Positions 55,420 to 64,000 of a stretch of DNA of 64,000 nucleotides are shown one piece after another. Source of the stretch: Nematostella vectensis (lineage: Eukaryota; Cnidaria; Anthozoa; Actiniaria; Edwardsiidae); contig NC_064045.1 in the NCBI RefSeq assembly GCF_932526225.1, positions 1 through 64,000 on the forward strand, read 5' to 3'. The translations under genes were made by a program, and so were the position numbers. Below the pieces are notes generated by a model. It was not told the origin of the DNA, searched no databases, and worked only from the letters and a program-made list of their open reading frames with translations. Numbering within the stretch: position 1 is the first letter of the stretch; each line of letters starts with the position of its first letter.

Positions 55420-56500
55420 AGGGGTGTAAAGACAAGGACGTTAAGGGGACGTTAAGATAAGTGAGTTTGTGGGTGATTTGACCTGTGTACAGGCTAACAA
55501 GAGTTAGTCAAAGGGGTACTAGGTTTTAAGAAATGGTAATAAGGGTCAATAATATCAAGAACTAGGTCATAAGGGTGCAAGTTATGAATGAGTGGGTACA
55601 CAGGGGTAGAGGGTATCAATGGCTTGGTCTTGGAGGTGCAGGGTTTTAGGGGATGGTTCAAACAGGCATAGGGTTTCAAGAGCTAGGTAATATGGGTACA
55701 TTATAATAATAATTCATAATAATAGCTACCCTATATCCCTGAGTATCCACGCCTAACTAAGCTACACCCCTACGACCTTGCACTAACTACGCTATACTCC
55801 TGAATACCTACCCCTAACTGAGCCTCACCCCTATGGCCTAGCAATATCTACATTTTACCCCCTGAGTACCCAACCCTTGCTAAGCTACACCCCTGTGACG
55901 TAGCACTAACTACCCTATACCCCTCAAAACCATACCCTAACTAAACTACACCCCTATAACCCTGTGTACCCACTCCTAACTAAACTACACCCCTATGTCC
56001 TAGCAAAAACTAGCCTATACCCCTGAGTACCCACACCTAGCTAAGCTACACCCCTACGACCTAGCACTAACTGGCCTATACCCCTGAATAGCCACCCCTA
56101 ACTACGCTACACCCTTTATGACTTGTCTGTAACTACCCTATTCTCCTGAGTACCCACCCCTAACTAAGCTAAACCCCTACGACCTAGAACTAGCTACCCT
56201 ATACCCATGAGTACCCACCGCTAACTAAGTTACACCCTATGACTTAGCACTTACTACCCTATACCCCTGAGTACCAACCCCTAACAAAGCTACACCCCTA
56301 TGATCCAGCACTTACTACCCTATACCCTGCCTACCCATCCCTAACTGACCTACACCCCTATGACACCTAATCAAATAACTACCCTTTACCCATGTATGAC
56401 CAAGCCTTTACCAACTTGCACCCCTGTGACCCTGCCGTTCATATAATGTACCCCTGTGAACTCACCCCCTAATGCCATCGTCCTTACCTTAACACCCCTG

Positions 56501-56763
56501 AAAAAGTCTCTAGTTTATCTTACCTGGATTCGAACCCTGGCCCGTTTGCTTGAAAGCGAAGCCCGTACCACTGAGCCATAGCACCACTCTCGAGATAACA
56601 AGGAAAAACTACTCTATACCTTTTAAGGCTGGGTAAACAAGGCTATACGGTAGTTACTTGTAGTTTTCAAGAGAGTAGCGCGATAGCTCAGTGGTACGGG
56701 CTTCGCTTCTCAAGCAAGAGGACCGGGGTTCGAATCCATGTAAGATCAACTTGAGATTTTTTT
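56501..56763. repeat. tRNA-like pair 11 (minus 56501-56586, plus 56675-56763)
   Basis: The minus unit is one base shorter (TTGAAAGCG for TTGAGAAGCG) and ends GCACCA instead of GCGCCA. The plus unit is of the pair-1 subtype (GTAGCG, CCATGTAAG). Confidence 0.8.
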
Positions 56764-57944
56764 AGGGGTGTAAAGGCAAGGACGTTAAGGAGACGTTAAG
56801 ATAAGTGAGTTTGTCGGTGATTTGACATGTGTACAGGCTAACAAGAGTTGCTCAAAGGGGTACTAGGTTTCAAGAAATGGTAATAAGGGTCAATGATATC
56901 AAGAACTAGGTCATAGGGGTGCAAGTTATGAATGAGTGGGTACCCAGGGGTAGAGGGTATCAATGTCTTGGTCTTGGAGGTGCAGGGTTTTAGGGGATGG
57001 TTTAACCAGTCACAGGGTTTCAAGAGCTAGGTAATATGGGTAGATTATTATAATTAAAAATAATAATTAATAATAATAATTAATAATAATAATAATTAAT
57101 AATAATAGCTACCCTATATCACTGAGTATCCATGCCTAACTAAGCTACACCCCTACGACCTAGCACTAACTACGCTATACTCTTGAATACCTACTCCTAA
57201 CTGAGTATCACCCCTATGACCTATCAATAACTACACTTTACCCCTGAGTACCCAACCCTTGCTAAGCTACACCCCTGTGACGTAGCAATAACTACCCTAC
57301 ACCCCTTAAAACCATACCCTAACTAAACTACACCCCTATACCCCTGTGTACCTACTCCTAACTAAACTACACCCCTATTACCTAGCACAAACTAACCTAT
57401 ACCCCTAATTACCCACACCTAGCTAAGCTACACCCCTACGACCTAGCACTAAATTGCCTATACCCCTGAATACCCAACCCTAACTAAACTACACCTCTAC
57501 TACCTAGCACTAACTACCCTATACCCCTGAATACCCACCCCTAACTAAGCTACACCCTTATGACTTGGCTGTAACTACCCTATACCCCTGAGTACCCACC
57601 ACTAACTAAGCTAAACCCCTACGACCCAGCACTTACTACCCTATACCCATGAGTACCCACCGCTAACTAAGTTACACCCCTATGACTTAGCACTTGCTAC
57701 CCTATACCCCTGCCTACCCATCCCTAACAAAGCTACACCCCTATGAACTAGCACTTACTACCCTATACCCCTGCCTACCCATCCCTAACTGACCTACACC
57801 CCTATGACACCTAATCACATAACTACCCTTTACCCATGTATGACCAAGCGCTTACCAACTTGCACCCCTGTGACCCTGCCGTTCATATCCTGTACCCCTG
57901 TGCACTCACCCCCTAATGCCATCGTCGTTACCTTAACATTCCTG

Positions 57945-58208
57945 AAAAAGTCTCTAGTTTATCTTACCTGGATTCGAACCCTGGCCCGTTTGCTTGAGAA
58001 GTGAATCCCGTACCACTGAGCCATAGCGCCACTCTCGAGATATCAAGGAAAAACTACTCTATACCTTATAAGGCTGGGTAAACAAGGCTATACGGTAGTT
58101 ACTTCTAGTTTTTAAGAGAGTGGCGCGATAGCTCAGTGGTACGGGCTTCGCTTCTCAAGCAAGAGGACCGGGGTTCGAATCCAGGTAAGATCAACTTGAG
58201 ATTTTTTT
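57945..58208. repeat. tRNA-like pair 12 (minus 57945-58031, plus 58120-58208)
   Basis: The minus unit reads AGTGAATCCCG, carrying two changes from the common AGCGAAGCCCG. The plus unit is of the GACCGGGG subtype. Confidence 0.8.
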
Positions 58209-59313
58209 AGGGGTGTAAAGACAAGGACGTTAAGTAGACGTTAAGATAAGTGAGTTTGTGGGTGATTTGACATGTGTACAGTCTAACAAAAGTTTGTCAA
58301 AGGGGTACTAGGTTTCAAGAAATGGTAATAAGGGTCAATGATATCAATAACTAGGTCATAGGGTGCAAGTTATGAATGAGTTGTTACACAGGGGTAGAGG
58401 GTATCAATGGCTTGGTATTGGAGGTGCAGGGTTTTAGGGGATGGTTTAACCAGTCGAAGGGTTTCAAGAGCTAGGTAATATGGGTAGATTATTATAATTA
58501 AAAATAATAATTAATAATAATAATAATTAATAATAATAGCTACCCTATATCCCTGAGTATCCACGCCTAACTAAGCTACACCCCTACGACCTAGCACTAA
58601 CTACGCTATACTCTTGAATACCTACCCCTAACTGAGTATCACCCCTATGACCTAGCAATAACTACACTTTACCCCTGAGTACCCAACCCTTGCTAAGCTA
58701 CACCCCTGTGACGTAGCACTAACTACCCTACACCCCTTAAAACCATACCCTAACTAAACTACACCCCTATACCCCTTTGTACCTACTCCTAACTAAACTA
58801 CACCCCTATTACCTAGTACAAACTAACCTATACCCCTAATTACCCACACCTAGCTAATCTACACCCCTACGACCTAGCACTAACTTGCCTATACCCCTGA
58901 ATACCCAACCCTAACTAAACTACACCTCTACTACCTAGCACTAACTACCCTATACCCCTGAATACCCACCCCTAACTAAGCTACACCCTTATAACTTGGC
59001 TGTAACTACCCTATACCCCTGAGTACCTACCTCTATTTAAGCTGAACCCCTACGACCTAGCACTAACTACCCTTTACCCATTAGTACCCACCGCTAACTA
59101 AGTTACAACCCTATGACTCAGCACTTACTACCCTATACCCCTGCCTACCCATCCCTAACTGACCTACACCCCTATGACACCTAATCACATAACTACCCTT
59201 TACCCATGTATGACCAAGAGCTTACCAACTTGCACCCCTGTGACCCTGCCGTTCATATCCTGTACCCTGTGCACTCACCCCCTAATGCCATCGTTCTTAC
59301 CTTAACACCCCTG

Positions 59314-59577
59314 AAAAAGTCTCTAGTTTATCTTACCTGGATTCGAACCCTGACCCGTTTGCTTGAGAAGCGAAGCCCGTACCACTGAGCCATAGCGCCA
59401 CTCTCGAGATATCAAGGAAAAACTACTCTCTACCTTATAAGGCTGGGTAAACAAGGCTATAAGGTAGTTACTTCTAGTTTTCAAGAGAGTGGCGCGATAG
59501 CTCAGTGGTACGGGCTTCGCTTCTCAAGCAAGAGGACCGGGGTTCGAATCCAGGTAAGATCAACTTGAGATTTTTTT
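59314..59577. repeat. tRNA-like pair 13 (minus 59314-59400, plus 59489-59577)
   Basis: The minus unit has CCCTGACCCG for CCCTGGCCCG next to its B box. The tail after the plus unit begins AGTGTTGTAAAGACAATAAC, a variant kept in pairs 14 and 15. Confidence 0.8.
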
Positions 59578-60882
59578 AGTGTTGTAAAGACAATAACTTA
59601 AGGGGACGTTAAGATAAGTGAGTTTGTGGGTGATTTGACATGTGTACAGGCTAACAAGAGTTGCTCAAAGGGGTACTAGGTTTCAAGAAATGGTAATAAG
59701 GGTCAATGATATCAAGAACTAGGTCATAGGGGTGCAAGTTATGAATGAGTGGGTACCCAGGGGTAGAGGGTATCAATGTCTTGGTCTTGGAGGTGCAGGG
59801 TTTTAGGGGATGGTTTAACCAGTCACAGGGTTTCAAGAGCTAGGTAATATGGGTACATTATAATAATTAAAAATAATAATAATTAATAATAATAATTAAT
59901 AATAGTAATAATTAATAATAATAGCTACCCTATATCACTGAGTATCCATGCCTAACTAAGCTACACCCCTACGACCTACTACTAACTACGCTATACTCCT
60001 GAATACCTACCCCTAACTAAGCCTCACCCCTATGACCTATCAATAACAACACTTTAAACCTGAGTACCCAACCCTTGCTAAGCTACACCCCTGTGACGTA
60101 GCACTAACTACCTTATACCCCTGAATACCCAACCGAAACTAAACTACACCCCTATGTCCTAGCACTAACTAGCCTATACCCCTAAGTACATACACCTAGC
60201 TAAGCTACACCCCTGTGACGTAGCACTAACTAGCCTATACCCCTTAAAATCATACCCTAACTAAACTACACCCCTATAACCCTGTGTACCCACTCCTAAC
60301 TAAACTAGACCCCTATGTCCTAGCACAAACTTACCTATACCCCTGAGTACCCACACCTAGCTAAGCTACACCCCTACGACCTAGCACTAAATTGCCTATA
60401 CCCCTGAATACCCAACCCTAACTAAACTACACCTCTACTACCTAGCACTAACTACCCTATACCCCTGAAAACCCACCCCTAACTAAGCTACACCCTTATG
60501 ACTTGGCTGTAACTACCCTATACCCCTGAGTACCCACCACTAACTAAGCTAAACCCCTACGACCCAGCACTTACTACCCTATACCCATGAGTACCCACCG
60601 CTAACTAAGTTACACCCCTATGACTTAGCACGTGCTACCCTATACCCCTGCCTACCCATCCCTAACAAAGCTACACCCCTATGAACTAGCACTTACTACC
60701 CTATACCCCTGCCTACCCATCCCTAACTGACCTACACCCCTATGACACCTAATCACATAACTACCCTTTACCCATGTATGACCAAGCGCTTACCAACTTG
60801 CACCCCTGTGACCCTACCGTTCATATCCTGTACCCCTGTGCACTCACCCCCTAATGCCATCGTCGTTACCTTAACATTCCTG

Positions 60883-61146
60883 AAAAAGTCTCTAGTTTAT
60901 CTTACCTGGATTCGAACCCTGGCCTGTTTGCTTGAGAAGTGAAGCCCGTACCACTGAGCCATAGCGCCACTCTCGAGATATCAAGGAAAAACTACTCTAT
61001 ACCTTATAAGGCTGGGTAAACAAGGCTATACGGTAGTTACTTCTAGTTTTCAAGAGAGTGGCGCGATAGCTCAGTGGTACGGGCTTCGCTTCTCAAGCAA
61101 GAGGACCGGGGTTCGAATCCAGGTAAGATCAACTTGAGATTTTTTT
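60883..61146. repeat. tRNA-like pair 14 (minus 60883-60969, plus 61058-61146)
   Basis: The minus unit reads GGCCTGTTTGC for GGCCCGTTTGC. The cassette is 1,569 bp, the longest, from extra minisatellite units. Confidence 0.8.
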
Positions 61147-62391
61147 AGTGTTGTAAAGACAATAACTTAAGGGGACGTTAAGATAAGTGAGTTTGTGGGT
61201 GATTTGACATGTGTACAGGCTAACAAGAGTTGCTCAAAGGGGTACTAGGTTTCAAGAAATGGTAATAAGGGTCAATGATATCAAGAACTAGGTCATAGGG
61301 GTGCAAGTTATGAATGAGTGGGTACCCAGGGGTAGAGGGTATCAATGTCTTGGTCTTGGAGGTGCAGGGTTTTAGGGGATGGTTTAACCAGTCACAGGGT
61401 TTCAAGAGCTAGGTAATATGGGTACATTATAATAATTAAAAATAATAATAATTAATAATAATAATTAATAATAGTAATAATTAATAATAATAGCTACCCT
61501 ATATCACTGAGTATCCATGCCTAACTAAGCTACACACCTACGACCTACTACTAACTACGCTATACTCCTGAATACCTACCCCTAACTAAGCCTCACCCCT
61601 ATGACCTATCAATAACAACACTTTAAACCTGAGTACCCAACCCTTGCTAAGCTACACCCCTGTGACGTAGCACTAACTACCTTATACCCCTGAATACCCA
61701 ACCGAAACTAAACTACACCCCTATGTCCTAGCACTAACTAGCCTATACCCCTTAAAATCATACCCTAACTAAACTACACCCCTATAACCCTGTGTACCCA
61801 CTCCTAACTAAACTAGACCCCTATGTCCTAGCACAAACTTACCTATACCCCTGAGTAAACCACACCTAGCTAAGCTACACCCCTACGACCTAGCACTAAA
61901 TTGCCTATACCCCTGAATACCCAACCCTAACTAAACTACACCTCTACTACCTAGCACTAACTACCCTATACCCCTGAAAACCCACCCCTAACTAAGCTAC
62001 ACCCTTATGACTTGGCTGTAACTACCCTATACCCCTGAGTACCCACCACTAACTAAGCTAAACCCCTACGACCCAGCACTTACTACCCTATACCCATGAG
62101 TACCCACCGCTAACTAAGTTACACCCCTATGACTTAGCACTTGCTACCCTATACCCCTGCCTACCCATCCCTAACAAAGCTACACCCCTATGAACTAGCA
62201 CTTACTACCCTATACCCCTGCCTACCCATCCCTTACTGACCTACACCCCTATGACACCTAATCACATAACTACCCTTTACCCATGTATGACCAAGCGCTT
62301 ACCAACTTGCACCCCTGTGACCCTACCGTTCATATCCTGTACCCCTGTGCACTCACCCCCTAATGCCATCGTCGTTACCTTAACATTCCTG

Positions 62392-62655
62392 AAAAAGTCT
62401 CTAGTTTATCTTACCTGGATTCGAACCCTGGCCCGTTTGCTTGAGAAGTGAAGCCCGTACCACTGAGCCATAGCGCCACTCTCGAGATATCAAGGAAAAA
62501 CTACTCTATACCTTATAAGGCTGGGTAAACAAGGCTATACGGTAGTTACTTCTAGTTTTCAAGAGAGTGGCGCGATAGCTCAGTGGTACGGGCTTCGCTT
62601 CTCAAGCAAGAAGACCGGGGTTCGAATCCAGGTAAGATCAACTTGAGATTTTTTT
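62392..62655. repeat. tRNA-like pair 15 (minus 62392-62478, plus 62567-62655)
   Basis: The plus unit has CAAGAAGACC for CAAGAGGACC. The cassette is 1,509 bp, one minisatellite unit shorter than its left neighbour. Confidence 0.8.
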
Positions 62656-63959
62656 AGTGTTGTAAAGACAATAACTTAAGGGGACGTTAAGATAAGTGAG
62701 TTTGTGGGTGATTTGACATGTGTACAGGCTAACAAGAGTTGCTCAAAGGGGTACTAGGTTTCAAGAAATGGTAATAAGGGTCAATGATATCAAGAACTAG
62801 GTCATAGGGGTGCAAGTTATGAATGAGTGGGTACCCAGGGGTAGAGGGTATCAATGTCTTGGTCTTGGAGGTGCAGGGTTTTAGGGGATGGTTTAACCAG
62901 TCACAGGGTTTCAAGAGCTAAGTAATATGGGTACATTATAATAATTAAAAATAATAATAATTAATAATAATAATCAATAATAGTAATAATTAATAATAAT
63001 AGCTACCCTATATCACTGAGTATCCATGCCTAACTAAGCTACACACCTACGACCTACTACTAACTACGCTATACTCCTGAATACCTACCCCTAACTAAGC
63101 CTCACCCCTATGACCTATCAATAACAACACTTTAAACCTGAGTACCCAACCCTTGCTGAGCTACACCCCTGTGACATAGCACTAACTACCTTATACCCCT
63201 GAATACCCAACCGAAACTAAACTACACCCCTATGTCCTAGCACTAACTAGCCTATACCCCTAAGTACATACACCTAGCTAAGCTACACCCCTGTGACGTA
63301 GCACTAACTAGCCTATACCCCTTAAAACCATACCCTAACTAAACTACACCCCTATAACCCTGTGTACCCACTCCTAACTAAACTAGACCCCTATGTCCTA
63401 GCACAAACTTACCTATACCCCTGAGTACCCACACCTAGCTAAGCTACACCCCTACGACCTAGCACTAAATTGCCTATACCCCTGAATACACAACCCTAAC
63501 TAAACTACACCTCTACTACCTAGCACTAACTACCCTATACCCCTGAAAACCCACCCCTAACTAAGCTACACCCTTATGACTTGGCTGTAACTACCCTATA
63601 CCCCTGAGTACCCACCACTAACTAAGCTAAACCCCTACGACCCAGCACTTCAACCCTATACCCATGAGTACCCACCGCTAACTAAGTTACACCCCTATGA
63701 CTTAGCACTTGCTACCCTATACCCCTGCCTACCCATCCCTAACAAAGCTACACCCCTATGAACTAGCACTTACTACCCTATACCCCTGCCTACCCATCCC
63801 TAACTGACCTACACCCCTATGACACCTAATCACATAACTACCCTTTACCCATGTATGACCAAGCGCTTACCAACTTGCACCCCTGTGACCCTACCGTTCA
63901 TATCCTGTACCCCTGTGCACTCACCCCCTAATGCCATCGTCGTTACCTTAACATTCCTG

Positions 63960-64000
63960 AAAAAGTCTCTAGTTTATCTTACCTGGATTCGAATCCTGGC
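63960..64000 (-). repeat. tRNA-like minus unit 16, cut by the window end
   Basis: Terminator run and B box only. The B-box flank reads GAATCCTGG where others have GAACCCTGG. The array continues beyond the window. Confidence 0.75.

Larger units (their letters stand above)
44190..64000. repeat. Composite tRNA-like satellite: 15 complete cassettes of 1.06-1.57 kb
   Basis: Cassette order is: 60-bp minisatellite; minus-strand tRNA-like unit (87 bp); 88-bp spacer; plus-strand tRNA-like unit (89 bp); tail of about 330 bp; short (TAA)n. Each tRNA-like unit has an A box (TAGCTCAGTGG on plus, TGGCTCAGTGG on minus), a B box (GGTTCGAATCC) and a T5-T7 run 20-30 nt downstream, so each could be a Pol III unit of about 90-100 nt transcribed away from the spacer. 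The D arm pairs (GCTC/GGGC), and the anticodon arm can form CGCTT-CTCAAAC-AAGAG with CAA in the anticodon place. The 5' end (GTGGCGC) cannot pair with the 3' end (TAAGATC), so these are not functional tRNAs. The pair plus spacer is a large imperfect palindrome. Confidence 0.85.

Noticed and set aside
46978-62914. Repeated 60-71-codon open frames on both strands in every cassette
   Set aside because: They overlap the minisatellite, the tRNA-like units or the tail. Their conservation is explained by recent duplication at the DNA level, and their composition reflects the repeats.
44190-64000. Functional tRNA genes
   Set aside because: A and B boxes and two arms are present, but the 5' GTGGCGC and 3' TAAGATC cannot form an acceptor stem, and the variable arm does not suit a CAA anticodon.
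44190-64000. Telomeric or subtelomeric repeat, suggested by CCCTAA-like strings
   Set aside because: The strings are parts of a 60-bp unit (CCCCTAACTAAGC) and never occur as tandem hexamers.

Overview
This is a eukaryotic genomic window, most likely from an early-branching marine animal such as a cnidarian. That assignment is an inference from spliced genes with GT..AG introns, a TRAF-type zinc-finger gene, and Penelope-like, Merlin and Polinton-type elements lying side by side. There is no bacterial gene organisation, rRNA gene or CRISPR array. About two thirds of the window is tandem repeat.

Left part (1-17.7 kb), genic and transposon-rich. A 5'-truncated Penelope-like element (GIY-YIG endonuclease end) lies on the minus strand and ends in a snap-back. 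Next is a Merlin-type (IS1595/ISXO2-like) transposase gene whose exons join cleanly across two introns; its second intron carries a 371-bp inverted-repeat element flanked by a 9-bp target duplication. A short TRAF-type zinc-finger gene (four exons seen, 6624-8270) follows, then three fold-back elements. A 21-exon gene (9189-17663, 498 codons plus stop) comes next. Its middle is built from twelve 30-57-nt exons, all of phase 1-1, several of them tandem duplicates. I assembled both genes by hand from splice signals and frame; every junction keeps frame.

Centre (17.85-29.8 kb): an almost uninterrupted satellite of about 107 monomers of 112 bp (with a 107-bp short variant), with higher-order structure. 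It starts 187 bp after the stop codon of the 21-exon gene. After it comes a second copy of the 9-bp-TSD element, carrying a nested hAT-like insertion with an 8-bp target duplication.

Virus-like graveyard (32.1-39.5 kb): a 20-bp minisatellite, a 907-bp tandem array made from a decayed Polinton-type gene, and broken Polinton-type pieces (capsid-like, packaging-ATPase-like, a minor structural-protein-like C-terminus). There are also long inverted repeats and minus-strand fragments resembling an HNH nuclease and a Walker-B helicase/ATPase. All look inactive.

Right part (39.5-64 kb): AT-rich (TAA)n DNA, then a composite satellite. Each 1.06-1.57-kb cassette has a 60-bp minisatellite, a minus-strand tRNA-like unit, an 88-bp spacer, a plus-strand tRNA-like unit, a conserved tail and a short (TAA)n tract. 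The tRNA-like units keep Pol III A and B boxes and a T-run terminator but have lost the acceptor stem. There are 16 head-to-head pairs, plus one half pair at each edge; four cassettes form a 4,556-bp block repeated twice in tandem with near identity. This tRNA-derived divergent-promoter satellite is the strongest candidate for an undescribed system here, followed by the microexon gene.
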